Part shown: positions 15,098 through 23,470 of the stretch, piece by piece
How the letters are laid out: the number at the start of each line of letters is the position of its first letter
Position numbering within the stretch: position 1 is the first letter of the stretch
Assembly (NCBI GenBank): GCA_016124235.1
Contig: WGOC01000022.1
Span: forward strand, 62,001-126,000
Length of the DNA stretch: 64,000 nt
Direction: 5' to 3'
Source: a bacterium
Lineage (GTDB): Bacteria > Verrucomicrobiota > Verrucomicrobiia > Limisphaerales > RI-55
Notes under the pieces: model-generated
Told to the model about the DNA's origin: nothing
The model's input: only the letters and a program-made list of their open reading frames with translations
Database searches by the model: none
Program-made: the position numbers and the translations under genes

Positions 15098-16537
15098 TCA
15101 TACTCGAAAACCGCCGGATGCCGGTTGAATGAGTTCTCGTAGTTCGCCGAGCAGCCCGCCACGAAACACGCCGGCCGCGTAGTCGGGCGCAATAAAAGGC
15201 GGTTCAACTCCGTTCAGTCTTTGCTCGCCAATTGCGATGACCAAACTCAGCTCGTCCTTGAGCCGCCACACGTGGGGCCAGAGCGCCTCAAACAAATCGC
15301 GGTTCTTGAGCGCGCTCAGTTCAAAGAAGAATTTACCAAGAACGTCTCCCGTTGTTTTGACGCTTTTAAGCGCCTGGCTAATTTCATTGGGCGAGCCTTG
15401 AAGAGCCGCGTGGACCTGATGCATCAGTTCGTTCGCCTTCGGCCCGTTGGCGAACGGGAGGTGAAAACAATCGACGATGAGGGCGATCGTCTGAGCCGCG
15501 AACGCGGGACCGGTCACGCGATTCCATTCGGGCAGCCACATTTTAATGGCTTTTTGCCTGGCTGAATTCGGCGAATAATCGGCGCCAGATCGGACGAAAT
15601 CGCCAAGCGTGGCGAGCGGCAGAAAGTTGAGTTCGCACTGCCGGTTGGGATTGATCACGAGCCCGCGGGTGAGTTGTGGCAGTGCGGAGGTGCGATCAGA
15701 AAACGGTCCGAGGTAGATGCGCGCGCAGTCGTAATCGTTCGCGTGCAGATTGTCCCAGATCAAAGGCGGCCGGCGGAGAACTTCCGTGACCGCTCGCAGG
15801 TGTTCGGCGGTGATCTTCGGTGAAATGATTTCGGGGCCGGTCCAGTAAATATCGATCCTTTGGTCAAGTGTTTCGCCAAGCGCACGCAGGTATGACGAGT
15901 CGGAAGGAGCGTTGCCGGCCATGCGCGTACAATAAACCGAGGGGCAGATCGCGAGTGAGCCGCAGGGAGCTTCGCATTCTGGTAGCAGCCGACGTGAGGA
16001 GGCTCCAATCTTTTGCGGTGTTTCAGTTTGGGATGGAGCCTCTTTACGTCGGCTGCTTCCCGGCGATGTTTGAAGCCATTGCCATATTTCGTTTCCTGTT
16101 TCTGCGTGTCTTTTGCCGATCTCGGCCAGTTCGTCGGGGGGAAGGTTGGGAATGTCGTCGAACATGACCGCGAAGTCGTGGCAGCCCAGATCGAGCAGCT
16201 GCTGGAACCGATTCTTCAATCCATCGAGCAGTGGCCTTTTGTCAGACGCGCTCCAATCGTTTCCGCCGAACAGGTCATCCCAGCCCGGAGCGATCGCGTA
16301 AACAAATCGGATCCCGTGTTCGCGACAGGCGTGGATCAATTTCTTGAATTCGTCCGCTTCCGTGTCATCGAGCAGATCGCGCCAGATCACGCGGTGTTTG
16401 AGATCATCCTTCGGACCGTAAACGTAGGTGTTGAGCCCAAATTGGCTCAACCAACGCAAGACTTTGTGACGCTGGGGAAAGGTCCACGGCTGGCCGTAAA
16501 ATCCTTCGACGATACCGCAGGGAAAAGTCGGGTTCAT
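15098..16537 (-). CDS. GH84-like beta-N-acetylhexosaminidase with in-frame insertion
   Basis: About 479 residues from ATG 16537 (MNPTFPCGIVEGFYGQPW); the frame open to 16609 runs into a palindromic repeat and is rejected. The N-terminal GVIEGFYG-like segment and the double aspartate in FAVMFDDIPN (Asp127, Asp128) are hallmarks of GH84, which hydrolyse N-acetylglucosaminides through substrate-assisted catalysis. Later IDIYWTGPEIISP and WDNLHANDYD also fit. No signal peptide is seen, so it would act in the cytoplasm on imported substrate. Residues about 159-195 are an Arg/Ser/Pro-rich insertion encoded by a palindromic element, placed just before SLAICPSVYC, which resumes the family sequence. 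Confidence 0.88.
   Translation of the reverse strand: MNPTFPCGIVEGFYGQPWTFPQRHKVLRWLSQFGLNTYVYGPKDDLKHRVIWRDLLDDTEADEFKKLIHACREHGIRFVYAIAPGWDDLFGGNDWSASDKRPLLDGLKNRFQQLLDLGCHDFAVMFDDIPNLPPDELAEIGKRHAETGNEIWQWLQTSPGSSRRKEAPSQTETPQKIGASSRRLLPECEAPCGSLAICPSVYCTRMAGNAPSDSSYLRALGETLDQRIDIYWTGPEIISPKITAEHLRAVTEVLRRPPLIWDNLHANDYDCARIYLGPFSDRTSALPQLTRGLVINPNRQCELNFLPLATLGDFVRSGADYSPNSARQKAIKMWLPEWNRVTGPAFAAQTIALIVDCFHLPFANGPKANELMHQVHAALQGSPNEISQALKSVKTTGDVLGKFFFELSALKNRDLFEALWPHVWRLKDELSLVIAIGEQRLNGVEPPFIAPDYAAGVFRGGLLGELRELIQPASGGFRV
15958..16063. repeat. palindromic element inserted in frame inside GH84
   Basis: Arms at 15984-16006 and 16035-16057 are inverted repeats identical at 21 of 23 positions; on the plus strand both mismatches still allow G-U pairing. 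Read in the gene's frame it encodes about 35 residues rich in Arg, Ser, Pro and Ala without a stop codon. The outer limits are estimated from where GH84-like sequence stops and resumes. Confidence 0.75.
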
Positions 16538-16552
16538 ACGGTGCGGCTCCCC

Positions 16553-16579
16553 AAGGTAGGACAGGCATCCTGCCTGTCT
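16553..16579. repeat. GACAGGC-type palindrome upstream of GH84
   Basis: AAGGTAG followed by GACAGGCA-tcc-TGCCTGTC (16560-16578), just 5' of the GH84 start. It forms an inverted pair with the copy at 16671. Confidence 0.65.
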
Positions 16580-16670
16580 TTCCTGTAAACAAACCAAATC
16601 GAAGTACAATAGTTCGAATGCTTCACGTCGGGCATGTGCGTTTACTTTTGACCACTTCGGGTTCGGCAGA

Positions 16671-16697
16671 GACAGGCAGGATGCCCGTCCAACACTT
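16671..16697. repeat. GACAGGC-type palindrome, opposite orientation
   Basis: GAGACAGGCA-gga-TGCCCGTC, running to CCAACAC, the reverse-oriented partner of the 16553 copy. It abuts the end of the permease gene and its hairpin could terminate the transport operon, reading leftward into the following bases. Confidence 0.55.
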
Positions 16698-16699
16698 TT

Positions 16700-17614
16700 T
16701 CACTTCACCGCGCCGCTGGTGACGCCGGCGATGACCTGTCGGTTGAAGATCGCGTAGGCGATCAATGCCGGCACCGCCATTAGCGAAAGGCCCGCCAACA
16801 AGGCCGGGTAATTGGTGTTGTGTGCCTGCTCGAACGCGATCATGCCGACCGGCAGCGTGCGCATCGTCGGATCGACAATGAATAACAGCGCCATGAGAAA
16901 TTCGTTCCATGTGTTCAGGACCGTCAGCACCGCCACGGTGGCGACGGCAGGGCGGGCGGCGGGCAATAGGATTTGCAAATAGAAGCGCGCTGTCGAGACG
17001 CCATCCATGCGAGCGGCCTCGGTCAGTTCGGCGGGTATGCCCTGGAAATAGGCGGCAAACAACAAAATGGCGACCGGCAGACTTTGCGCGGTGTAAGGGA
17101 GAATCAGCGCCCACAAACTATCGTTGATGCCGAGCGATTGCAGCAAATCACCGAGCGGGATGATGAACGATTGCACCGGCAGAATCATGCCGACGAAAAA
17201 AAGCGCCAGCCAAAAGCGTCGGCCGGGAAAACCATGTCGCGCGAGCGCGTGACCGGCCCACATCCCACAACCAACGGTCAACGCGACGCTCAGGCCGGTG
17301 ACCAGAATCGAGTTGATGAAATAGTCGTCGAGATTGCCCGCGCGGATTGCCTGTTGGTAGTTGGCAAATGTAATTCCGCGGGGCAGGGAAAACGGCCGGT
17401 CAAAGATCGCGACGTTCGACGTTTTGAAACTGCTCAGAATCGTCCATCCGAGTGGAAAGAGCCACACGGCGGCGAGAAGTAGCCAAACGAAGGTTGATGC
17501 ACCGCCACGGACGAAGCTCGGTTTACTCGGCGATGGCGGAATCCCGGTGCCGGAATGATCGTCCTCTTTTGAACTTTCTGTTTTCCGATGAAATTTCGGC
17601 GTCACGTTGTTCAT
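16700..17614 (-). CDS. sugar ABC transporter permease (MalG-like)
   Basis: A 304-residue inner-membrane permease. After a hydrophilic N-terminal tail of about 38 residues come six predicted hydrophobic segments starting with FVWLLLAAVWLFPLGWTIL. The cytoplasmic EAA loop that docks on the ATPase is ELTEAARMDGVSTARFYLQI followed by LLPAARPA, with the conserved EAA---G spacing. It pairs with the MalF-like permease at 20837 and the binding protein at 21969 in a carbohydrate-uptake-1 type importer. Its ATG overlaps the stop of the upstream helical-repeat gene (ATGA), so it is translationally coupled to it. Confidence 0.93.
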   Translation of the reverse strand: MNNVTPKFHRKTESSKEDDHSGTGIPPSPSKPSFVRGGASTFVWLLLAAVWLFPLGWTILSSFKTSNVAIFDRPFSLPRGITFANYQQAIRAGNLDDYFINSILVTGLSVALTVGCGMWAGHALARHGFPGRRFWLALFFVGMILPVQSFIIPLGDLLQSLGINDSLWALILPYTAQSLPVAILLFAAYFQGIPAELTEAARMDGVSTARFYLQILLPAARPAVATVAVLTVLNTWNEFLMALLFIVDPTMRTLPVGMIAFEQAHNTNYPALLAGLSLMAVPALIAYAIFNRQVIAGVTSGAVK

Positions 17615-19266
17615 TGACCTTGCGGTTCTGCAATTGGACCCACATTTCGAATGCCGGTGTCGGGATCGATTCCGCGCAGGCGATTGGCGGTTCGATGGGC
17701 CTGCCAGCGGACGACCTGTGATTTGTCGGATTGAATCATCTGATCGATCTCGGAGAGGTAGGGTTTGGCGGCATCGCCCAGCTGGGACATTTCCAAGAGT
17801 GCATGCCGTCGGACCTGAGGGTCGTCGTGCCCAAAGTAGCCGGCGAGGAATTTAGCAACCGTGGTTTGATTGGTTTCGAGTCTGGCGTACCGGCCGATCA
17901 TCATTTTCAGATCGGATGCTGACGCGTCGCCCACGCGATCTTTCACCATCTCCAGTTCGAGTCCATCCTTGCCGCCCAGCAGACTGTAAACTCTTGCGTC
18001 GTCGAAGCGATAGCGGTTGGACTTGTCGAGCGAAGCGGCTTTCAGCTGATCGAGCAGACCGGAGACATCGGCATGCGAGTCGTGAATGAATTTTTCCAAG
18101 GAAGAAGGAAAATGATAGCCTTCACTCCATCCCGCCACCTTGCGACCGTAGAACGAGGTTAACCGGTTGGTGAAAAAGCCTCCGACCATCGCATCGGCGA
18201 AGCGGTAACTGTTCGTTCCCAGTCCCATGAGTCTTTCCGTCAGTTCCCAGTAATCCAATCCGGTGGTCCGCGGGACCCAGGACCGGATGGGTTCTTCGAT
18301 CTGGTCGATCAGCTGGGGGTCGAACCGAGCCCAGACCAGCAGCTTGTCGAGGTAGGCGGTGTTACGGTTGCTGGGATCGTTCAACTGCTCGATGGCATAC
18401 GTTCGAACCAAGGGAAGTTTTGGTGCCGTCGCGCAAAGCTGCAACCACGACGCATCGCGGGCGGTTTGCGACACGCCGTCGAAAAGGTGCAAAAAGAACT
18501 GCACTTTCTCCGGCTTCGGCACATCAAGCGCACCCGATATCTCCGTCAACGTCGTTACTCGAGACCGAAAATCGCGTTGACTTGCCGGTGTCGTGTAGAT
18601 GGCGAGAAGATTCGTTATTCCACCGGGAGGGAAGCAAAGCGCCTCGAGTTGATTGGTGACCAGCGTGAAGACGCTGTGCGGGTCGCCGCTGATGGTGGCC
18701 AGAGACTGATATGCGTCCACCAACGTGAACGGGCCCGTTCCCATTCCGTAGGCGCCACTGAGGTAGTAATGGTTGGTGGGATTGCTGACAATCGCCTCCA
18801 GCCACGGAATCGCATTGCTGGCTGCGCGGCCGTGCTTGGCCAGCGCGGACACATAAGCCCCGGCCAACCAGTCCTGGGGTTGCAGCCGGTTCAATTGCTC
18901 GACCAGCACCGGCACGATCGTGGATGACTCGTTCGTCCGCAGCGCCAGTTGTTTGATGGCTTCCGTTTTTTGCGCATCGGGATACATGGACTGCTGGGTA
19001 GGCAGGAATTTCTGCAGCGCCGCTGGCAACTTGACCACCCAATCGCGATACGTGCGCCGAAACAAATTGTCCTGCCGCCGGACGACGTTGAGCAACGACC
19101 TCGTCGATGCGGTTTGTATGTGGTTTGCCGTATAATCGGAGTACCAACGCGACAAAAGGGCGCCGAGAATCAATCCGCAGAAAACCGTGATCAAAATCGC
19201 TATCACACGAAACCTGCGCGCTGGTTTGGCGTGTTTCGTTACGGATTTTGCGGCGTCGCTTGTCAC
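17611..19266 (-). CDS. membrane-anchored helical-repeat protein (HEAT-like), function unknown
   Basis: A 551-residue protein with a basic N-terminus (KHAKPARRFR), one transmembrane helix (VIAILITVFCGLILGALL, about residues 25-42) and a large, probably periplasmic domain. That domain reads as degenerate helix-turn-helix repeats, clearest near the C-terminus (FGHDDPQVRRHALLEMSQLG, then VVRWQAHRTANRLRG), as in HEAT/PBS-lyase-type scaffolds. No catalytic motif seen. It lies between the two permease genes, overlapping its neighbours at both ends by four bases, so it is almost certainly made together with the transporter. Confidence 0.78.
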   Translation of the reverse strand: MTSDAAKSVTKHAKPARRFRVIAILITVFCGLILGALLSRWYSDYTANHIQTASTRSLLNVVRRQDNLFRRTYRDWVVKLPAALQKFLPTQQSMYPDAQKTEAIKQLALRTNESSTIVPVLVEQLNRLQPQDWLAGAYVSALAKHGRAASNAIPWLEAIVSNPTNHYYLSGAYGMGTGPFTLVDAYQSLATISGDPHSVFTLVTNQLEALCFPPGGITNLLAIYTTPASQRDFRSRVTTLTEISGALDVPKPEKVQFFLHLFDGVSQTARDASWLQLCATAPKLPLVRTYAIEQLNDPSNRNTAYLDKLLVWARFDPQLIDQIEEPIRSWVPRTTGLDYWELTERLMGLGTNSYRFADAMVGGFFTNRLTSFYGRKVAGWSEGYHFPSSLEKFIHDSHADVSGLLDQLKAASLDKSNRYRFDDARVYSLLGGKDGLELEMVKDRVGDASASDLKMMIGRYARLETNQTTVAKFLAGYFGHDDPQVRRHALLEMSQLGDAAKPYLSEIDQMIQSDKSQVVRWQAHRTANRLRGIDPDTGIRNVGPIAEPQGQ

Positions 19267-20816
19267 TCGTCGTTTCGTGATATGGATTCGTGAGGCAGCT
19301 CCGGAAGGTGGTTTCCGTCGCTGCCGTAATAACTCGTAAGTTCGGTCAGCATTCGCCTGAACCTTTCGGTCATCAATGGATCGGTTTCATCGGCTAGTTG
19401 GCGTTTGAGTGTATCCACTACTTTCTTCCGTTTGGTCGGCTGATCGAAAAATGCCTTGGAAGCCAGTCTATTCGATGCGTTGAGATCAGCGTAATCATTT
19501 CCGTTTAACGGAATGATGACTCCACCAAATATCATGTTGTCGAGTCGTTCGGCGGCATTTGATCGAGATTCAGCTTCGGGGGCGGAGAGCATTTTGAGCA
19601 GCGTATCCACCGCCAATTCGGAATCGTAGGAGAGCAGCCAGTACGAATAGCAGATTTCGCTGCGGGACTGACAATTGGGCTGCATGGAAAGCCGGCGGAG
19701 CGTTTCCCGAGTTGCCGACAAGTCCGCCCCTCTGGCGACCAGGCTACTTATAATCGCTGACAACGGTACACTGACGAATTCTTGATGATTTGTGAGCCAG
19801 TAATGGATGTCCGGAACAAACAGGTCGAAATCAGATCGTCGCTCAAGAAGTGATCTTGCAATGGCGCCACCGACTATGGCTTTTCTGTTCGGATTCCTCA
19901 GTTCGCGGCGAAGCGTGGTCGTGAACTGCTCATTCGATCTCAATTTATCGGCGAATCTGGCCAACGACCCAAATGCCTTGGCTGCGACATCATCCGGTGC
20001 CGTTTGCCCAATTCTTTCTAAGACGAAAAATCGTTCGCGGTCGGCGAGCGGCAGTTTTGAAACTTCTTCTACCAGTTCGTTAGCCGGAAACTGGGCGGGC
20101 GTGGACGCAATCGTGTTGAGGATGTTTGATCGACTCTGGACAGGCAACGGAAGCCGCGTGAACTGTAACAATAGTTCGTGGCGAATCCCTTTTCCCGGCC
20201 AGATTTTCGTGGTCCAGTTTGTGTTCGATCTCGGTAAATCCCAGTAAGACTGAACAAGTTCATTCGTGATGGTGCTGATTACTTTCGGATTCGTTGAATC
20301 GGTGTCGACCAGATAATCAATGATCAGCGGAAGGGGATAGTTCTTGGGATGTCGCAGCCACGTCAGGAGCACTTCGGCGACTTTGTCTGGTTGCTGCTGG
20401 CGCATGGCAACCAGACTGTAAAACCCCGCGTCAGCTAATGCTGACTGCACCGTTACGTTTGATTTGAGAAATTGCGCCGTGAAGTCCACGACTCGTTGTG
20501 AATCGTTTGTTCGATAGCCAAGCTCGCGCATGGCCTCAACTCGAACTGTCTCCCACGATTCTGGCTCTTTCGGATACCACTCACCGTTCAAGAAGAATTT
20601 GGGACATCTGTAATAAATGGCCGCCAGAGCTTCGCGCGAAAATGATCGTTTCTTTTGAACTTTGGAGATCATTCGTCCCAGCGATACATTGGCAAATGGT
20701 CGTCGGAGGCCCGCCGCGCCAGGCGCGATGATCAACCACACGAAAGGCAGGAGAGCTGCCAGAATCAACAGGTGGAAGATCCGCGGTGCGAACAATGGAC
20801 GCGCTTTGCGTTTCAT
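19263..20816 (-). CDS. membrane-anchored helical-repeat protein, function unknown
   Basis: About 517 residues from ATG 20816; the frame continuing to 21215 lies inside the permease gene and is rejected. Basic N-terminus (MKRKARPLF), one transmembrane helix (IFHLLILAALLPFVWLIIA) and a soluble domain of alpha-helical repeats (for example AVDTLLKMLSAPEAESRSNA followed by AERLDNM). It resembles the next gene in layout and length, so the two may be ancient duplicates, but sequence similarity is weak by eye. The stretch looks somewhat AT-richer than its neighbours. It is 20 bases downstream of the MalF-like gene and overlaps the next gene by ATGA. Confidence 0.75.
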   Translation of the reverse strand: MKRKARPLFAPRIFHLLILAALLPFVWLIIAPGAAGLRRPFANVSLGRMISKVQKKRSFSREALAAIYYRCPKFFLNGEWYPKEPESWETVRVEAMRELGYRTNDSQRVVDFTAQFLKSNVTVQSALADAGFYSLVAMRQQQPDKVAEVLLTWLRHPKNYPLPLIIDYLVDTDSTNPKVISTITNELVQSYWDLPRSNTNWTTKIWPGKGIRHELLLQFTRLPLPVQSRSNILNTIASTPAQFPANELVEEVSKLPLADRERFFVLERIGQTAPDDVAAKAFGSLARFADKLRSNEQFTTTLRRELRNPNRKAIVGGAIARSLLERRSDFDLFVPDIHYWLTNHQEFVSVPLSAIISSLVARGADLSATRETLRRLSMQPNCQSRSEICYSYWLLSYDSELAVDTLLKMLSAPEAESRSNAAERLDNMIFGGVIIPLNGNDYADLNASNRLASKAFFDQPTKRKKVVDTLKRQLADETDPLMTERFRRMLTELTSYYGSDGNHLPELPHESISRNDE

Positions 20817-20836
20817 TGAAATTTGTTCGACACCGC

Positions 20837-21658
20837 TCACCGTCGTTGCCTCACGACGTTGAGTTGTTTGGCGGCAAGCACGATTCCCGCAGTCGCAAAG
20901 ACAAGCAGCGTGAGCAATACCGCGAGCGTCGCGCCGTAGCCGGGATTGTCGAACCGGATGAATTCCTTCACCAACAGGGTCGAGACGATGCTCGTGTGTT
21001 CCTGGTTCGGCAGCATCACCCAGAACAGGTCGAAGGCTTTGAACGCGCCGGTGAAACAAATCAGCAGCGCCACCCAGATCACTTCGCGCAGTAGCGGTAG
21101 TTTGATTCGCCAGAAAGCTTGCCACGGATCGGCGCCGTCGATGCGCGCTGCTTCGAGCACTTCCTTCGGAATACCGGCGAGACCGCCGAGAAAGATGATC
21201 ATGTAAAAGCCGCAATACGCCCAGCCGCTGACGACAGAGATTGTGAGTAAAGCGCGACCTTCACGAAGTTGACCCTGCCAGACGCCGACGCCGTCCTTGA
21301 ACAGAAAGCCGAACACGAGCCCGACGATCACGAGCGACAAAACGTTCGGTGAAAAGAAGGCGACGCGCAGGAAGCTGTTGAGCCGCCCTTCGCGTTGAAG
21401 TCCGACGGCCAGGGCCAGTCCGACGGCGACTTCGAAGATCAGCGTGAGAAATAGATAAACGAGATTGTTGAACAACGACTGGTGAAATTGCGGATCGTGT
21501 AGCGCGTAAGAATAGAACAGGCCGCCGACCCATTCGCGAACGCCGTCCCGCACCGGATAAACGGATTCGACGAGGGTAAGCGTCGACGGCAACAGGACAA
21601 ACACCAGGAACAGCGCGAACGCGGGAACGAAGAACAGGATTTGGCCGCGGCGGGTCAT
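20837..21658 (-). CDS. sugar ABC transporter permease (MalF-like)
   Basis: A 273-residue permease with six hydrophobic segments, beginning ILFFVPAFALFLVFVLLPST. The EAA loop is GIPKEVLEAARIDGADPWQA followed by FWRIKLPLLREV. It forms the heterodimeric channel with the MalG-like protein. The gene starts at 21658, after a 310-base repeat-filled gap from the binding-protein gene on the same strand, which could lower expression of downstream genes relative to the binding protein. Confidence 0.93.
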   Translation of the reverse strand: MTRRGQILFFVPAFALFLVFVLLPSTLTLVESVYPVRDGVREWVGGLFYSYALHDPQFHQSLFNNLVYLFLTLIFEVAVGLALAVGLQREGRLNSFLRVAFFSPNVLSLVIVGLVFGFLFKDGVGVWQGQLREGRALLTISVVSGWAYCGFYMIIFLGGLAGIPKEVLEAARIDGADPWQAFWRIKLPLLREVIWVALLICFTGAFKAFDLFWVMLPNQEHTSIVSTLLVKEFIRFDNPGYGATLAVLLTLLVFATAGIVLAAKQLNVVRQRR

Positions 21659-21721
21659 CTATTGGGAGATGGGAGTTCGGAGATTGGAGATCGGGAAGGA
21701 AAGCCGACACGACGCGCGCAG

Positions 21722-21747
21722 AAGGTGGGACAGGCGTCTCGCCTGTC
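21722..21747. repeat. GACAGGC-type palindrome
   Basis: AAGGTGG then GACAGGCG-tct-CGCCTGTC (21729-21747). Same family as 12698, 16560 and 21841. Confidence 0.65.
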
Positions 21748-21837
21748 TTGGGTGAAACAGAAGCTCGCGGATTGGTTAGGCGATTGATTTGTGTTGGGTG
21801 GTGGAAGTTGTCGGTTCCGTTGCGGCCGGGGCGCGTT

Positions 21838-21865
21838 TGAGACAGGCAGAGTGCCTGTCCTACCT
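21838..21865. repeat. GACAGGC-type palindrome, opposite orientation
   Basis: TGA then GACAGGCA-gag-TGCCTGTC followed by CTACCTT. It is the reverse orientation of the 21722 copy, so the pair frames the 90 bases between them. Confidence 0.65.
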
Positions 21866-21870
21866 TGGTG

Positions 21871-21948
21871 AACGTGCTGCCGGCGTCTCGCCGGCGGGGG
21901 CGATGTCGGGATTCGAAGGAACTGCCAGCGAGACGCTGGCAGCACGTT
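21871..21948. repeat. two-hairpin palindrome with outer arms
   Basis: Outer arms AACGTGCTGCC (21871-21881) and GGCAGCACGTT (21938-21948) enclose two inner hairpins, GCCGGCG-tct-CGCCGGC (21879-21895) and CTGCCAGCG-aga-CGCTGGCAG (21922-21942). The GCGTCTCGC style loop sequence is shared with the 21722 copy. Confidence 0.65.
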
Positions 21949-21968
21949 TGTCTTGTGGCAGTTCCTCA

Positions 21969-23264
21969 TCACAATCCTTTGGCGGCCAGGGCCAGTTTGC
22001 CGTTGTCCCATCGGGTGGCGGCGTCTTTGATTTTGAGTTTGCCCGTCAAGAGATCCGCGCAGATTTCATAGAAAAGCTGCGCCTGTTCGGGACGATAGGC
22101 TGTATCGGGCGGCGGCACCTTGAGCGGCGCGGCGAGTAGAAACTCGTGCATCTCGCGCGTAATGGGATTGGTTGTAAAGTTGTCCGCATCCTTGCGCGCG
22201 GATATGCCGCCGAGCTTTGCAAATTCCGCCTGATACTTCGGCGACAAGAGCAATTCGAGAAACTCGACGGCGGCTCGCGGATTCGCCGATTGCCGGCTCA
22301 CCATGTAACCGGTGGTGACGGCGCCCATGACATCCTGTTCGCCGACAGCTGACGGAACCGGGAAGACGCCGACTTCGAATTTGAGTTCGCCCTTGGCGCG
22401 GGCGTCTTCGATATCGGCGGCGAACCAGCTACCGAGGATGTGCATCGCGGATTTGCCGGAAAGAAACATGACCTTGGCATCGATGTCGCCCAGCGTGCCG
22501 ATGCCGCCCGGATCCAAAACGCCTGGCAGATCAAGCGCGCCCTCATCGCGCAGTGTGGCCAGTCCCTGCAATCCGGCAAGGTCCGCCGCAGCTGGAGCAA
22601 CGCCTCGCGCGAATAGATGATTGAGCCGATCAGGCCCGATTGCCTGGCCGGCGAGTTCGGCGCCGAAGTTGCCCATTGGCCAGAGATCGCGATTGCCCTG
22701 TGCGAGCGGAAGAATGTTCAAAGCGTGAAGTTTCGCGCAGAGGTCGATCCACTCCTCAAAAGTCTTTGGCGGCTTGAGGTCGTGTTCTTGAAACAGGTCG
22801 CGGTTGTACCAGACGAGGCTGCAGATATCGACCGATTGCGGGAGAAACCACGTTCCGCCGTTCTGTTCGTGCGTGGTGCCGGCGACAAATTGATCGGCAA
22901 AACCGGCGGACAAATAAGGTTTCAGATTGAGTGCCCATTTTTGAGCGATTGCGTAATCGGTTTTGTAGCCATCCCAAAGGAAAAAGATGTCCGGCGGTTG
23001 GCGTCCGCGAAATTGCAGCCGCCAGCCGACGGTTTGATACACTTCGCTGTTCAGGATCGTTTGCTGAATGTGGATGCCCGGATGGCTGGCTTCAAACTCG
23101 CCGACTGCGGTGTCGAGAATGGCGCGCTCGGATTCCGTGGTAAAGGTATGGGCGAAGCGCAGCGTGTGGGGCGAAGGCGAGGAGAGGCGCAGCCGATCGC
23201 CGAACGCGACCAAAAACAACCCGGCGGTCAAGATCCCGATCAAAGCTGGCCAGCGAAGACGCAT
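21969..23264 (-). CDS. sugar ABC transporter extracellular solute-binding protein
   Basis: A 431-residue family-1 solute-binding protein. The N-terminal MRLRWPALIGILTAGLFLVA is a signal sequence or membrane anchor without a lipobox cysteine. Typical segments are FEASHPGIHIQQTILNSEVY, TWFLPQSVDICSLVWYNRDL, TFEEWIDLCAKLHA and the C-terminal YMVSRQSANPRAAVEFLELL. It would capture a sugar or oligosaccharide in the periplasm and deliver it to the two permeases downstream. The nearby GH84 and SIS genes suggest a GlcNAc-containing ligand, which is inference. No ATPase gene is present, so a shared MsmK-like ATPase is expected elsewhere. Confidence 0.9.
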   Translation of the reverse strand: MRLRWPALIGILTAGLFLVAFGDRLRLSSPSPHTLRFAHTFTTESERAILDTAVGEFEASHPGIHIQQTILNSEVYQTVGWRLQFRGRQPPDIFFLWDGYKTDYAIAQKWALNLKPYLSAGFADQFVAGTTHEQNGGTWFLPQSVDICSLVWYNRDLFQEHDLKPPKTFEEWIDLCAKLHALNILPLAQGNRDLWPMGNFGAELAGQAIGPDRLNHLFARGVAPAAADLAGLQGLATLRDEGALDLPGVLDPGGIGTLGDIDAKVMFLSGKSAMHILGSWFAADIEDARAKGELKFEVGVFPVPSAVGEQDVMGAVTTGYMVSRQSANPRAAVEFLELLLSPKYQAEFAKLGGISARKDADNFTTNPITREMHEFLLAAPLKVPPPDTAYRPEQAQLFYEICADLLTGKLKIKDAATRWDNGKLALAAKGL

Positions 23265-23470
23265 GTTGGGTTTGCTTGGAAAGCATTGGAATTTGATGAA
23301 AATGCCGGCTGTCCGTAAAGCGGGAACTCCGGATGGTTTGAACGTTCAATGTTCTTTCGTGTTGCGGGCACCAATTGAGGGAAAGTCGCGGGCGAGCCCG
23401 AAAATCAGGGTAAGGGCGGTCATAAAAGTTGCGTCCGGCGCGATTTCGGCCACAGTGAAGCACCATTTCT

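Larger units (their letters stand above)
21659..21968. other. 310-base repeat-rich gap between binding-protein and permease genes
   Basis: No gene. It contains at least four palindromes, listed separately at 21722-21747, 21838-21865 and 21871-21948. In sugar-importer operons a stem-loop after the binding-protein gene often stabilises its message, so these may have a similar role. Confidence 0.5.

Noticed and set aside
16538-16609. Upstream start for GH84
   Set aside because: The added residues come from the GACAGGC repeat; the family sequence begins at 16537.
20817-21215. N-terminal extension of the second helical-repeat protein
   Set aside because: Overlaps the MalF-like permease in another frame, is Arg-rich and lacks conservation; the signal/TM start at 20816 is better.
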